From Salinimicrobium catena (GTDB taxonomy: Bacteria > Bacteroidota > Bacteroidia > Flavobacteriales > Flavobacteriaceae): 64,000 bases of DNA. Shown here one piece after another: positions 25,648-34,094 of the stretch (position 1 is its first letter; every line of letters begins with the position of its first letter). Location of the stretch: positions 182,295-246,294 of the forward strand of contig NZ_FNGG01000003.1 in NCBI RefSeq assembly GCF_900102915.1, in the 5' to 3' direction. The position numbers were made by a program, and so were the translations under genes. The notes beneath the pieces are model-generated. The model was not told the origin of the DNA, did not search any database, and saw nothing but the letters and a program-made list of their open reading frames with translations.

Positions 25648-25690
25648 AAAAAAAGCAGCCCGAAAATGAATTTTTCGGGCTGCTTTTTTT
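25648..25690. terminator. bidirectional terminator
   Basis: GCAGCCCGAAAA pairs with TTTTCGGGCTGC around a 5-nt loop, with seven A on the left and eight T on the right. It serves trxB and the convergent PadR-PspC operon; it abuts the stop codon of the small gene at 25690-25851. Confidence 0.92.
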
Positions 25691-25851
25691 TAGATGTTTT
25701 GTTCGGTCTTACAGTCTTTGGGAGACTGTTCTGTGAGCTGTTCGGTTTTCACCTTTTCCTCATCAGGCTTCTTTAATTCCTCCTGGGGAGAAAGAAGCAG
25801 GCTGAAGAGACTGGCAATTAGAATTTCATAAAGAATGCTCATGATCTGCAT
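25690..25851 (-). CDS. 53-aa membrane-anchored small protein in the PspC operon
   Basis: This gene is too short for usual cut-offs. It starts at the ATG at 25851, 9 bp after the PspC stop, and ends with TAA against the shared terminator. The N-terminal half (MQIMSILYEILIASLFSLLL) is one hydrophobic helix; the rest is charged, with EELKKPDEEKVKTEQL and a single Cys in PKDCKTE. Tight packing with pspC, start-to-terminator fit, and a helix plus charged tail support a real protein. A PspB- or small-regulator-like role in the envelope-stress operon is inference. Confidence 0.6.
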   Translation of the reverse strand: MQIMSILYEILIASLFSLLLSPQEELKKPDEEKVKTEQLTEQSPKDCKTEQNI

Positions 25852-25860
25852 TTTTTGAGA

Positions 25861-27600
25861 TTAACTCTTTGATTGAGATTTTATGTTGAGGACTTCCCTG
25901 TTGTTCTCGTCCTTCACCTTTACACCTTTCCTGTTGATCTGTACATTATATTCTTCTCCGTCAACATCAAGACGGGCTTTGACCTCTCCGTCTTCTTCAT
26001 CTTCACCCCAGTTATCTTCGGAATCACCCCATGGATCTTCCTCTTCTTCGGGACAATCCAGGCATTCTGTGCCGTTCCTGGTAATGAGAAGGAATTGTTC
26101 CTCGTCTCCATTCTGAAGCACATCTTCATACCAGTCAGAATTCCGGTGAAAGCTATAGGTATTATCAGAAGCGTAAAGAACAGATCCGACCGGAAGAAAA
26201 ACGGTTACCTGCACCTCCTGGTCACGGTACTTATTTTCAGGTGCCGTGGTCAATTGTCCTCCCAGTTCAAGCCTGTTGTTGGAAAAAGAGGTGGAGTAAT
26301 TGATCTTTTCGGCCCGGGCCATGGCTTCCTCCCTGGTCTTGCCTTCAGCCGACTTTCTTATTTCAAGTCGTCCTACGGAATCCTGCGTGGAACGCACAAT
26401 TAACCTGATGTCCTGCGACCAGATCACATCTCTCCCGCTGATATTAGAAAAATTGAAATTTCCGCTCTTATAAGGAGTTGAATTCAGTTCGGGATCTCCT
26501 TTCATGCTCAGGTATAGCGTATCATTTGCTTTTACCGGAAGAGCTTCTGTGATCACCACTTCCCCGTCATGGGCTCTTTCTGTAGCCTGTTGTATTCCGA
26601 AGAAAATAAGACCCATTACAGAGATGATCCAAAGTCCGAGTAAAACCAGTTTAGCGGTTCTTCCGATGGATTTCAGCTTTTTCACCAGGATCTTCAGTCC
26701 CAATACAAAGAGGAAAAAGAAAGGGATACCTATGGCAAAAAATGCCAGTAGAGAAATGATCCAGATGCTGTCGGCCCCGGGGCCTACTATTTCAACATAT
26801 TCTGTCCAAGGAGCTTCAATTATTCCGAAGGTGCCTATAGAGAACAGTCCGATGAAAAGTCCTATCAAAGTTGTTCCGGCTATAAGAAGCAACAGGATAC
26901 CTATGAACTTAACGAACAGGTTGAGCAGGAACATGATGCCGTCGCCCAGGGCGGTAGCCGCAGAACTGGCTCCGGAACGCGCTTTATACCCGTACTTTTC
27001 ATAGTTGATGTCCTTCATTTTTCCGGAAACATCATCAAAACCCTCCCGGATCTTCCTTTCTATATTGCTGATGGTTACCGGCTCCCCCCGCATGGCGAGT
27101 TTATCGGCAGTGGTTTTTGCTTCGGGAACGAAAATCCAAAGAGCGATATAGATAAGAATGAAAGCACCGGTCGAGAAAATGGTGAGCAGTACCCATGCAA
27201 GACGCAGCCATATAGGGTTGATACCCAGGTAATGGCCCAGACCCGAGGAAACACCGCCAATGTAAGCGTGATCTGTGTCTCTGAAAAGTTTTTTGCCTTT
27301 GGTGCGGGTAGTGGGTTCATCCTCGAAAAGTTCCTCATCAAGCATATAATCTTCGGGCTGACCCATAACCGCGATCACCTCGTCAACTTCACGGCTGGAG
27401 ATCACCTGGCGTTCGTTCTTGATCTTTTCTGTGAAAAGTTCAGCAATACGGGCCTCGATATCGTTAATGATCTCGTCCCTGCCATGGGTTCCTGTTAGGG
27501 AGCGTTTAATGGCTTCCAGGTAGTGCTGTAACTTGGAATAGGCATCTTCATCAATATGAAAGAAAATGCCGGCAAGGTTTATATTGACTGTCTTATTCAT
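25861..27600 (-). CDS. PspC domain-containing envelope stress protein
   Basis: The 579-aa protein has an N-terminal cytoplasmic region that includes HDEIINDIEARIAELF-like charged helices, a PspC domain at about residues 105-165 (KLFRDTDHAYIGGVSSGLGH), several further membrane helices to about residue 345, and a long C-terminal beta-rich region. The tail has the acidic stretch CPEEEEDPWGDSEDNWGEDE. PspC senses membrane stress in the phage-shock response; Bacteroidetes have this long form beside a PadR gene. It overlaps the PadR gene by 8 bp, so the two are translationally coupled. Confidence 0.88.
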   Translation of the reverse strand: MNKTVNINLAGIFFHIDEDAYSKLQHYLEAIKRSLTGTHGRDEIINDIEARIAELFTEKIKNERQVISSREVDEVIAVMGQPEDYMLDEELFEDEPTTRTKGKKLFRDTDHAYIGGVSSGLGHYLGINPIWLRLAWVLLTIFSTGAFILIYIALWIFVPEAKTTADKLAMRGEPVTISNIERKIREGFDDVSGKMKDINYEKYGYKARSGASSAATALGDGIMFLLNLFVKFIGILLLLIAGTTLIGLFIGLFSIGTFGIIEAPWTEYVEIVGPGADSIWIISLLAFFAIGIPFFFLFVLGLKILVKKLKSIGRTAKLVLLGLWIISVMGLIFFGIQQATERAHDGEVVITEALPVKANDTLYLSMKGDPELNSTPYKSGNFNFSNISGRDVIWSQDIRLIVRSTQDSVGRLEIRKSAEGKTREEAMARAEKINYSTSFSNNRLELGGQLTTAPENKYRDQEVQVTVFLPVGSVLYASDNTYSFHRNSDWYEDVLQNGDEEQFLLITRNGTECLDCPEEEEDPWGDSEDNWGEDEEDGEVKARLDVDGEEYNVQINRKGVKVKDENNREVLNIKSQSKS

Positions 27601-27937
27601 GATTCTTCGAATTTTGGGTGGTTACGATGGTTACTGCGGTTTGCAGTTCTTCCCAGGTATGGGTGAGTTCTTTTAAAAATATCTTTCCGGTCTCTGTAAG
27701 GCCGTAATATTTTCGCGGGGGTCCGCTGGTAGATTCTTCCCAGCGGTAGTTGAGCAACCCGGCATTTTTGAGGCGGGTAAGCAAAGGGTAAATGGTACCC
27801 TCAACTACCAGCAGTTTCGCGCTTTTGAGAGTATCCAGGATCTCGGCCACATAGGCATCGTTGTCCTTTAGTACCGAGAGAATGCAGTACTCAAGAACCC
27901 CTTTGCGCATTTGGGCCTTTGTGTTTTCAATCTTCAT
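27593..27937 (-). CDS. PadR family transcriptional regulator
   Basis: The 114-aa winged-helix protein has the PadR N-terminal domain: MRKGVLEYCILSVLKDNDAY, then VVEGTIYPLLTRLKNAGLL with the wing KYYGLTETGK. PadR proteins repress neighbouring genes until a ligand or stress releases them. Its gene overlaps pspC downstream (8 bp) and the DUF4870 gene upstream (4 bp), so it probably regulates this operon itself. The ligand is unknown. Confidence 0.9.
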   Translation of the reverse strand: MKIENTKAQMRKGVLEYCILSVLKDNDAYVAEILDTLKSAKLLVVEGTIYPLLTRLKNAGLLNYRWEESTSGPPRKYYGLTETGKIFLKELTHTWEELQTAVTIVTTQNSKNHE

Positions 27938-28458
27938 AGCGTTTGGTTTTGAGTGTTTGTAAACTGTTCATTTTTTGATTGATTTATTCCGGAAGTATCC
28001 GGAGTGATGAAATTGATGGTTAATGGATATTGATATAGCTCGCCCTCATTGGCTTTGATGGTTGCTGAAATGACCCCATAAATATTGAGCACGAACATGG
28101 TTAGCAGCAACAATATGATGACCAGAGCAAAAATGATCAGGGGCATGGCTTCTGCCGGATTCCCGATGACCCTGAAGTGATCATTAAAGTAAAAGGGCTC
28201 TTCAAAATTCAGGTTTAACCCGATCAGGATCACGCCCGCCACTCCCAGCATAATGAGAAAAATGGAATAGAGGTAGAGGCTTAACTGAAAGTTAAGCGCC
28301 TGCTTGCCGTGTTCGTTCACAAAAGCATCTTCCTTTTTGGCCATCCACAGGATAAGCGGGAAAATGAAATTTCCCAATGGGAAAAAGAATTGAGAAAAAG
28401 TAGACAGGTGGATGAGAGCCGCTACCGTTTTGTCAGGATTTTTAATTTCAGATTTCAT
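27934..28458 (-). CDS. DUF4870 domain membrane protein
   Basis: The 174-aa protein matches DUF4870: DKTVAALIHLSTFSQFFFPL, then DAFVNEHGKQALNFQLSLYLY, with four predicted helices and a short polar C-terminal tail. Its role is unknown; it commonly occurs beside PadR-PspC genes in Bacteroidetes. An open frame reaches 28509, but the ATG at 28458 (MKSEIKNPDK) is the family-typical start. It is the first gene of the DUF4870-PadR-PspC-small protein operon. Confidence 0.82.
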   Translation of the reverse strand: MKSEIKNPDKTVAALIHLSTFSQFFFPLGNFIFPLILWMAKKEDAFVNEHGKQALNFQLSLYLYSIFLIMLGVAGVILIGLNLNFEEPFYFNDHFRVIGNPAEAMPLIIFALVIILLLLTMFVLNIYGVISATIKANEGELYQYPLTINFITPDTSGINQSKNEQFTNTQNQTL

Positions 28459-28602
28459 GATTGATGATTTTCTAATACAAATATATATCTTAAAAATGGT
28501 ATTATGCAAAACAAAGTACTATATTTTTTATCCTGAGGATGAAAATTTAACATTTTAGGATATTCGGGAAAATGAATACTTTTAAGGAAATCAAAAGCGA
28601 TC

Positions 28603-29094
28603 ATGAAAATTACTACCCGAAAATTAAACTCTTTTCTTATGTTTAAACTTCCCAGTGCCTGGTTTTGCGGGGTACGGGTAAAGGAAATAGATAAAGAAAG
28701 ATGTGTGACGGGAGTGAAGCATCGCTGGATCAACCAGAATCCCTTCAACTCTCTTTATTTTGCGGTGCAGGCCATGGCAGCCGAACTGAGTACGGGAGCG
28801 CTGGTGATGGCCGGGATTCAGCAAAGCGGAAAGAAGATCTCGATGCTGGTAGCCCAGAACAAAGCAGTGTTCACCAAGAAAGCAACAGGTAAGATCAGGT
28901 TCATTTGTGAAGATGGCGCTGTGATCTCTTCGGCGATAGAGAAGACCCTGGAAACGGGGGAGGGGCAGACCTTCTGGATGCGGTCTGTTGGACTTAATGA
29001 AGAAGGGCAGGAAGTCTCAGTCTTTGAATTCGAATGGACCATCAGGGCTAAAACGGCAAATAAAAAAACTACTGCTGCGGAATTGAACCTTTAA
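28603..29094 (+). CDS. DUF4442 domain protein (hotdog thioesterase-like)
   Basis: The 163-aa protein has the DUF4442 pattern: [40 protein letters not shown] and [13 protein letters not shown], all with the hotdog-fold layout of acyl-CoA thioesterases. A catalytic residue cannot be named with confidence, and members are annotated only as thioesterase-like. It is a short single gene divergent from the PspC operon and upstream of the TIGR00266 gene. Confidence 0.82.
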   Translation: MKITTRKLNSFLMFKLPSAWFCGVRVKEIDKERCVTGVKHRWINQNPFNSLYFAVQAMAAELSTGALVMAGIQQSGKKISMLVAQNKAVFTKKATGKIRFICEDGAVISSAIEKTLETGEGQTFWMRSVGLNEEGQEVSVFEFEWTIRAKTANKKTTAAELNL

Positions 29095-29137
29095 TTTCTG
29101 CGGTGCATTTTACAGATATATATTAAAAATCATTGAT

Positions 29138-29938
29138 ATGAACTCACACGAAATAGATTACGAGATCTTTGGGGAAGAGATGCAGTATGTAGAACTGGAG
29201 CTCGATCCGCAGGAGGCTGTGATAGCCGAAGCCGGGAACTTCATGATGATGGAAGACGGTATTAAAATGGATACCATTTTTGGAGACGGTTCCAAACAGA
29301 ACGAAGGTTTTTTAGGAAAGGTGCTGGGAGCGGGCAAACGCCTGCTCACCGGGGAAAGCCTTTTCATGACGATTTTTTCCAATTTTGGAGCAGGCAAAAA
29401 GAAGATCAGTTTTGCTTCCCCTTACCCGGGAAAAGTGATCGCTCTGGATCTTAGTGAATACGGCGGAAGGTTCATCTGTCAAAAAGACGCTTTTCTATGT
29501 GCCGCTCAAGGCGTCTCTATTGGAATCGAGTTCAGCAGAAAACTGGGAAGAGGCTTCTTTGGAGGAGAAGGTTTCATCATGCAGAAACTGGAAGGTGACG
29601 GAATGGCTTTTGTTCATTCAGGTGGGACGACAGCCAAAAAAGTGCTGCAGCCGGGAGAAAAACTGAAGGTGGACACCGGGTGTATCATAGGTTTTACTAA
29701 AGAAGTTGATTATGATATCGAATTCGTAGGTGGAATCAAAAACAGCATTTTTGGCGGCGAAGGTTTGTTCTACGCAACCCTAACAGGACCGGGTACCGTT
29801 TTCGTACAATCTTTGCCATTTAGCCGACTGGCAGGAAGGGTTCTCGCGGCTGCTCCACAAGGGGGAGGTAAAGATAAAGGAGAAGGTAGTATCCTGGGTG
29901 GACTCGGCAACCTGATGGATGGCGACAACCGATTTTAA
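29138..29938 (+). CDS. TIGR00266 / AIM24 family protein
   Basis: The 266-aa protein shows the all-beta TIGR00266 (AIM24-like) pattern. It starts [20 protein letters not shown], continues [20 protein letters not shown], and has [21 protein letters not shown] and [14 protein letters not shown] in the second half. AIM24 is a mitochondrial inner-membrane protein in yeast; bacterial members have no fixed role. It lies 43 bp after the DUF4442 gene and may be co-transcribed with it. Confidence 0.87.
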   Translation: MNSHEIDYEIFGEEMQYVELELDPQEAVIAEAGNFMMMEDGIKMDTIFGDGSKQNEGFLGKVLGAGKRLLTGESLFMTIFSNFGAGKKKISFASPYPGKVIALDLSEYGGRFICQKDAFLCAAQGVSIGIEFSRKLGRGFFGGEGFIMQKLEGDGMAFVHSGGTTAKKVLQPGEKLKVDTGCIIGFTKEVDYDIEFVGGIKNSIFGGEGLFYATLTGPGTVFVQSLPFSRLAGRVLAAAPQGGGKDKGEGSILGGLGNLMDGDNRF

Positions 29939-30069
29939 CAATGTTAAAATTAGTTTCTTCTTCATCAAAAGGTAAAAAAATTGTATTTTTAGGAAGTCTA
30001 ACGAAAACGTTTGAGCCTGGAGAAAATAACTACATTTCTAACCAGTTTTCTTAAAATTTAATAGCAACT

Positions 30070-30264
30070 ATGGCGAGAGCGATGTATGAATACACCAAAA
30101 CGGTGCTTAATAAAGTGAGTTTTGATGTAACGCTTTTCTGCAAGGAGGTGAAAAAAGCACTTCAGCGATTATTACCTTACGAGATCGAAGAATTAAAAGT
30201 CTTTATCTTTACTTTGATCAGGCAGAATCCACAACTTAATCAATGTTTAATTTATTTACCTTAA
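30070..30264 (+). CDS. small conserved hypothetical protein, 64 aa
   Basis: I do not recognise a named family, but short proteins of this type (MARAMYEYTKTVLNKVSFD, then LPYEIEELKVFIF) recur in Flavobacteriia. It is mostly helical with a single Cys (LFCKEV) and no signal peptide. The open frame ends just before a strong terminator, and a separate leader of about 130 bp precedes it, which supports a real gene. Function unknown. Confidence 0.7.
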   Translation: MARAMYEYTKTVLNKVSFDVTLFCKEVKKALQRLLPYEIEELKVFIFTLIRQNPQLNQCLIYLP

Positions 30265-30276
30265 AACTTTAAATAG

Positions 30277-30306
30277 AAAAAGTGGCTGAAAAGCCACTTT
30301 TTTTTT
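30277..30306 (+). terminator. rho-independent terminator
   Basis: AGTGGCT pairs with AGCCACT around a GAAA tetraloop, extended by AAAA/TTTT, with a run of T after it. It ends the 64-aa gene and could also serve the convergent oxyR gene. Confidence 0.88.
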
Positions 30307-30321
30307 GGTGTTAGCCTTTGC

Positions 30322-31263
30322 TTATTTCTTGTGGAGCGGACTGATTATCTTTACGTTTTGAAAGGTAATGGCTCCCCTTATCACTCCTGCTATGGTAGAG
30401 CGAAGGGCTTCAATGATCTGCATCTTAAGTTCACTCTTGTTATAGATAAGACTTACCTCACGAGCCGGGGAAGGTTCAGAGAACATTTTCAGATTCTTCT
30501 TCTCGCTCTCGCTCATCTCTAAGGTCTGTAGGTATGGCAATAAGGTCATTCCCAGGCCTTCATTGGAGAGTTTTACAAGAGTCTCAAAACTTCCGCTTTC
30601 CAATTGAAAATGATCGTCTCCGGAAGTTCTGGTAGACTTGCAAAGATTCAGAATACCTTCTTTAAAGCAATGTCCGTCCTGTAACAATAAAATATCATCG
30701 AGGTCAAGATCGTCTACCTCAAGTTTGGTTTTCTGGCTCAAACGATGTCCTTCGGGAATGTAGCCCACAAAAGGTTCATAGTATAAAGGGGCTTCCTTTA
30801 CAGAAGGCAGTTCAAGCGGAGTGGCGGCGATAGCGGCATCCAGGTGCCCGTCCTGCAGTTTCTCTATGATGGCCTCTGTATGAAGCTCTTCGATCTTCAG
30901 TTTCACCTTGGGGTACTTCTTAATAAATGTCTTCAGAAACATAGGAAGCAGGGTAGGCATTACGGTGGGAATGATCCCCAGCCGGAACAAACCGCCTACA
31001 AAACCTTTTTGCTGGTCCACAATATCCTGTATACGATCGCTTTCATTGACAATATTTCTGGCCTGCTGCACGATCTTCTTTCCTGTTTCGGTAAGCTCGA
31101 TCGGTTTCTTGCTCCTGTCAAAAATGAGCACATCCAGTTCGTCTTCCAGCTTTTGTATCTGCATTGAGAGGGTGGGCTGGGTTACAAATACCTTTTGCGC
31201 CGCTTTCGTAAAGTTCTGGTGTTCAGCAACAGCCAGGACATAGTGTAATTGCGTAATTGTCAT
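30322..31263 (-). CDS. oxyR: hydrogen peroxide-sensing LysR regulator OxyR
   Basis: The 313-aa LysR-family protein has an N-terminal HTH (MTITQLHYVLAVAEHQNFTK to FVTQPTLSMQIQKLE) and a C-terminal effector domain. The peroxide-reactive cysteine pair of OxyR is visible in LLLQDGHCFKEGILNLCKST, with the same spacing (eight residues between) as the E. coli Cys199/Cys208 region. It is therefore expected to activate catalase, Dps and related genes on oxidation. It stands alone. An inverted repeat flanks its -7 element and may mediate autorepression. Confidence 0.9.
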   Translation of the reverse strand: MTITQLHYVLAVAEHQNFTKAAQKVFVTQPTLSMQIQKLEDELDVLIFDRSKKPIELTETGKKIVQQARNIVNESDRIQDIVDQQKGFVGGLFRLGIIPTVMPTLLPMFLKTFIKKYPKVKLKIEELHTEAIIEKLQDGHLDAAIAATPLELPSVKEAPLYYEPFVGYIPEGHRLSQKTKLEVDDLDLDDILLLQDGHCFKEGILNLCKSTRTSGDDHFQLESGSFETLVKLSNEGLGMTLLPYLQTLEMSESEKKNLKMFSEPSPAREVSLIYNKSELKMQIIEALRSTIAGVIRGAITFQNVKIISPLHKK

Positions 31264-31274
31264 TCGGGGGCGAA

Positions 31275-31314
31275 TTTTATGATAGCAAATGTATAAATTT
31301 TTCTTATCATAAAA
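31275..31314 (-). promoter_or_regulatory. oxyR promoter flanked by inverted repeat
   Basis: TTTTATGATA (31275-31284) and TATCATAAAA (31305-31314) are perfect 10-bp inverted arms separated by 20 bp. A perfect minus-strand -7 element, TACATTTG, lies between them at 31286-31293. Binding across the arms would cover the promoter, as in LysR-type autorepression. Confidence 0.55.
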
Positions 31315-31369
31315 ATTAAATCAACTTTTATGGCTTATAACTATGAGCAATATTAGCTTTTCACGCCTT

Positions 31370-32254
31370 TTAACAACATCCTGAACCCGGAGCACAGGTG
31401 TTGTTATTTAGATCGCTCATGATCAGCTTAGGCTTTTTTGCCTGTCCGCCCGGTTTCTGTCCAAAAACCGTAATACTAAAGATACCTGTCTGGCCGGTTT
31501 GGAAAGTCTTGATATCTTCGGCACTTAAATATTTACTAAGAATATCTTCTGGAATATGAATTGGCTTCTCCTTTTGCAGAGCAATGTTCTCAAAACCCGA
31601 TTCTTTAATAATGTTTAAGTACTCCTCTTTTTGAATGGCTCCAGAAACACAGCCGGCATACATTTCGGCGTCCTGCTGTAAGGCTTCAGGAAGTTCCCCT
31701 ACCAGGACGATGTCTGAGATGGTAAAATGCCCCCCGAATTTCAAAACCCGAAAGATCTCCTGTACCACTTTCTGCTTGTCCGGCACCAGATTCAGCACAC
31801 AGTTGCTCACTACCACATCGGCAACATCATTTGATACAGGCATCTCATCTATGTCTCCTTCTCTAAATTCCACATTATTATAGCCCAGCTTTTCTGCATT
31901 TGATCTCGCTTTTTTGATCATAGCCGGTGTGAAATCTATCCCAATTACCTTTCCTGATGCCCCTGTTTCGTGACGGGCTATGAAACAATCGTTTCCTGCA
32001 CCCGAACCCAGGTCGATCACGGTATCACCTTCCGTGATCCTTGCAAATTGAGTTGGAAGTCCGCAGCCCAGGCCAAGATCTGCATCCTGATTGTAGCCTT
32101 CCATTCCGGTATAATCATCGGTCATGATGTTATACACCTCTCCTGAAGAGTATCCTGCCCCACAGCAGGAGGACTGGTTAAGAGATCTTTCCTGTTCAGC
32201 TATTTGACTGTATTTGTCTTTGACGATCTGTTTAATGTCTTCTGATGTTTTCAT
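31370..32254 (-). CDS. arsM: arsenite S-adenosylmethionine methyltransferase
   Basis: The 294-aa enzyme methylates As(III). The SAM site is TVIDLGSGAGNDCFIAR, and the arsenite-binding cysteines typical of ArsM are present in SSCCGAGYSS, VVSNCVLNLVP and YAGCVSGAI. The C-terminus adds a Cys pair in GSGCC. It begins with the family-typical DIKQIVKDKYSQIAEQ. It lies 18 bp downstream of the arsR gene, forming an arsR-arsM operon. No arsenite efflux or reductase gene is in the window. Confidence 0.93.
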   Translation of the reverse strand: MKTSEDIKQIVKDKYSQIAEQERSLNQSSCCGAGYSSGEVYNIMTDDYTGMEGYNQDADLGLGCGLPTQFARITEGDTVIDLGSGAGNDCFIARHETGASGKVIGIDFTPAMIKKARSNAEKLGYNNVEFREGDIDEMPVSNDVADVVVSNCVLNLVPDKQKVVQEIFRVLKFGGHFTISDIVLVGELPEALQQDAEMYAGCVSGAIQKEEYLNIIKESGFENIALQKEKPIHIPEDILSKYLSAEDIKTFQTGQTGIFSITVFGQKPGGQAKKPKLIMSDLNNNTCAPGSGCC

Positions 32255-32272
32255 TTTCCGGTATATTTTAAG

Positions 32273-32608
32273 CTAACAACAATCACCTTTGGCAGGCTCT
32301 GAGAGCCGGCTAAATAAGTTATTGAATTGGGATTCCACTTCTTTCCACCTGGTTGGATCCAGGCAATAGCAAATGGAAGAACCTTCAATACTTCCCTTAA
32401 GGATCCCTGCATCACGCAGCTCACGCAGGTGCTGGCTAATAGTGGCTTGTGCCAGCCCCAATTCCTGTACCAGGTCTCCGTTAATGCAGGTCTCGCTCTT
32501 TAATAGATAGTCGATGATGGCTATCCTTGCGGGATGAGCGAATGCCTTTGCCAGGGAGGCAAGTTCATTTTGCTGCGACGTAAAAAGGTCTTTTTTAGTG
32601 ATTCCCAT
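32273..32608 (-). CDS. ArsR/SmtB family metalloregulator
   Basis: The 111-aa winged-helix repressor has the ArsR pattern: LASLAKAFAHPARIAIIDYL, then LGLAQATISQHLRELRDAG, and a wing with GSIEGSSICYCLD. Possible metal ligands are Cys in SETCINGD, SICYCLD and the C-terminal GDCC. It likely represses itself and arsM until As(III) binds. A near-palindrome lies immediately upstream of the ATG. Confidence 0.88.
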   Translation of the reverse strand: MGITKKDLFTSQQNELASLAKAFAHPARIAIIDYLLKSETCINGDLVQELGLAQATISQHLRELRDAGILKGSIEGSSICYCLDPTRWKEVESQFNNLFSRLSEPAKGDCC

Positions 32609-32610
32609 AA

Positions 32611-32640
32611 TTCGATTTGTATTATTGCAATATTACGATA
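32611..32640 (-). promoter_or_regulatory. candidate ArsR operator
   Basis: The tract from 32611 to 32640 is centred on ATTGCAAT, flanked by TATT and ATTA and by outer TCG/CGA. This near-palindrome overlaps the region where the arsR promoter must lie, which is where ArsR-family proteins bind. Confidence 0.5.
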
Positions 32641-32666
32641 AAAATAGAATCCAGTCAAACCTCAGC

Positions 32667-32696
32667 AAAAAAAATGCAGGTCCCTAAGGACCTGCA
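32667..32696 (-). terminator. rho-independent terminator (minus strand)
   Basis: TGCAGGTCC pairs with GGACCTGCA around CTAA; read on the minus strand the hairpin is followed by eight T. It ends the two-gene coiled-coil operon 33633-32747. Confidence 0.88.
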
Positions 32697-32746
32697 GGCT
32701 CTAAAACTCTCTGTGTGCTATGAAGAATTTTAGTCAGGCTTCATTA

Positions 32747-33190
32747 TCATGTAAGCAATCTTTTTTGTTTTTGTTGTTTCAGGGCCTGTGAAACCGCTTC
32801 AAAGATCTCCTTTTTAAGTTGTTTGTATTCCTTCAAGTAAGCGTTCACGGCCTGTAAGTTCTTCTTGTGTTCCTGCCTGTACTGCCTGCCTTCTTTAGGC
32901 TCGTCAACATTCTCCACGAGCCTGTCAAGTCGGTTAGCATGTTCATTCACCTGTTGCTGCAGGCTTTTAAGGTTTTCCCTTGAATCGGTTAACCGGTCAA
33001 TGAGCTCTTTTATCCTGGAGAACAGGTGTGATTCAATAATTGGCATGGTATACTCCCTTAGCATATCTTCAAAGAAGCGGTGTTCATCCTGGATGAACCC
33101 GATCTCCGATTGCCATTGTAAGGAAGTGAAATGCATCTCATCTGGTGTTTTCCACTCGATGTACCTGAACTTGGGTGTTTTATTTTTCAT
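32747..33190 (-). CDS. coiled-coil protein of a WKxxL family (paralogue 2)
   Basis: This 147-aa soluble protein is not in a family I can name. It starts with a short basic segment, then LQWQSEIGFIQDEHRFFEDM, a pattern shared with the proteins at 33202-33633 and 46218-46658. Long amphipathic helices follow (SRIKELIDRLTDSRENLKSL, NAYLKEYKQLKKEIFEAVSQ), suggesting a helical bundle. It is 11 bp downstream of a paralogue and ends at a strong terminator. A TGAY-N4-RTCA box precedes the operon, so it is probably co-expressed with the stress proteins. Function unknown. Confidence 0.75.
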   Translation of the reverse strand: MKNKTPKFRYIEWKTPDEMHFTSLQWQSEIGFIQDEHRFFEDMLREYTMPIIESHLFSRIKELIDRLTDSRENLKSLQQQVNEHANRLDRLVENVDEPKEGRQYRQEHKKNLQAVNAYLKEYKQLKKEIFEAVSQALKQQKQKRLLT

Positions 33191-33201
33191 GGCCTTATGC
33201 T

Positions 33202-33633
33202 TTAATGTTCTTTACTGCTTTTTCTTAATAATCCTGCTGTATGGGAAAATACCGCAAGCTTGAATTGATTGAAGTTTTTCAGGAAAGATTCAACCCTTTG
33301 CTGCAGTTTGAGGTGCTCATCATGATAAAAGATCTCGCAGCTAATGTCTTCACACTCCATCATTCCTTCTATGTCATATCGATTGTTATGAACTTCCATG
33401 GTAAGCTGCAGGTTGTCTGCTCTTAAAGATTCGAGTTGCCCGCCGTATTGCTGCAGTTTTTCGTAGAGGTTAAGAATGTTCTTCTGAAAAATATCGGCGC
33501 TCAGGAACTTTTCAAGGAAATGTATCTCTTCAGCGGTGTAGGATAACTGGTTTTTCCAATCCTCGTTTTCCTTCAGAAGCTGTGCTATTTCCTTTTCATT
33601 TGCCGAAAATTTCCGTGTTGCCGACCTTGACAT
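33202..33633 (-). CDS. coiled-coil protein of a WKxxL family (paralogue 1)
   Basis: This 143-aa soluble helical protein has the shared motif EDWKNQLSYTAEEIHFLEKF at residues 25-44 and ends in helices such as FLKNFNQFKLAVFSHTAGLL. The Trp, the acidic-hydrophobic spacing and the FL pair align with the two paralogues in the window. A Cys-containing insert, MMECEDISCEIFYHDEH, is particular to this copy. It heads a two-gene operon with a TGAY-N4-RTCA box upstream. The function is unknown; a DUF-type stress-associated bundle protein is the most that can be said. Confidence 0.75.
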   Translation of the reverse strand: MSRSATRKFSANEKEIAQLLKENEDWKNQLSYTAEEIHFLEKFLSADIFQKNILNLYEKLQQYGGQLESLRADNLQLTMEVHNNRYDIEGMMECEDISCEIFYHDEHLKLQQRVESFLKNFNQFKLAVFSHTAGLLRKSSKEH

Positions 33634-33653
33634 AACCCTCTGTTTTATAGGTT

Positions 33654-33697
33654 ATAAGATACTACTTTTTAGAGTCAAAATAAAATGATAAATGTCA
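33654..33697 (-). promoter_or_regulatory. TGAY-N4-RTCA box and weak -7 element for 33633-32747
   Basis: TGATAAATGTCA lies at 33686-33697. The minus-strand TATCTTAT (plus 33654-33661) keeps TA and TT of the consensus and ends 37.5 bp from the box centre. It is the only one of the sixteen with 37.5 instead of 36.5. Confidence 0.55.
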
Positions 33698-33776
33698 AAC
33701 GTGTCCAAAAAATGAGGGAGAGATATTCAGATTATTAACAGCATAAAAGAAGGAAAAAAATATTTTTTCCCTTTTG

Positions 33777-33806
33777 TTTGGTGAATTCGAAAATAGCATA
33801 CATTTG
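33777..33806 (+). promoter_or_regulatory. standard -33/-7 promoter of the TPAE-repeat lipoprotein
   Basis: TTTG at 33777-33780 and a perfect TACATTTG at 33799-33806 are 18 bp apart, a normal Bacteroidetes -33/-7 pair. No palindrome is present, in contrast to the surrounding genes. Confidence 0.7.
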
Positions 33807-33837
33807 GCGCCTCAAACAATTAATAAATTGATTTAAA

Positions 33838-34056
33838 ATGAAAAGATCATTTTTGACTTTTGCCGTTATCGCAATGGTATTGACCTTTACTTCTTGTAAA
33901 GAAACTCCTGCTGAATCTACCCAGGAAGGTGAAGTAGAAGTAATGGAGACTCCTGCTGAAACTACTATTGAAGCGGTTGAGACTCCTGCTGAAGAAGTAG
34001 TGGATACTACTGCAATCATGGCAGAAGACAACGTAGATACCACTTCTGTAGAGTAA
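33838..34056 (+). CDS. small acidic lipoprotein with ETPAE repeats
   Basis: The 72-aa protein has a lipoprotein signal peptide ending LTFTSCKET, with Cys20 as lipid site. The mature part is acidic, rich in Glu, Thr and Val, and contains three copies of ETPAE (KETPAEST, METPAETT, VETPAEEV). The DNA repeats gagactcctgctgaa-like units, so the gene may vary in repeat number. It has a strong constitutive-type promoter and its own terminator. Its role is unknown; abundant small surface lipoproteins are common in this phylum. Confidence 0.75.
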   Translation: MKRSFLTFAVIAMVLTFTSCKETPAESTQEGEVEVMETPAETTIEAVETPAEEVVDTTAIMAEDNVDTTSVE

Positions 34057-34094
34057 TTCTACTTAAATAACACGGCATTATTGCCAAAGGGAAG

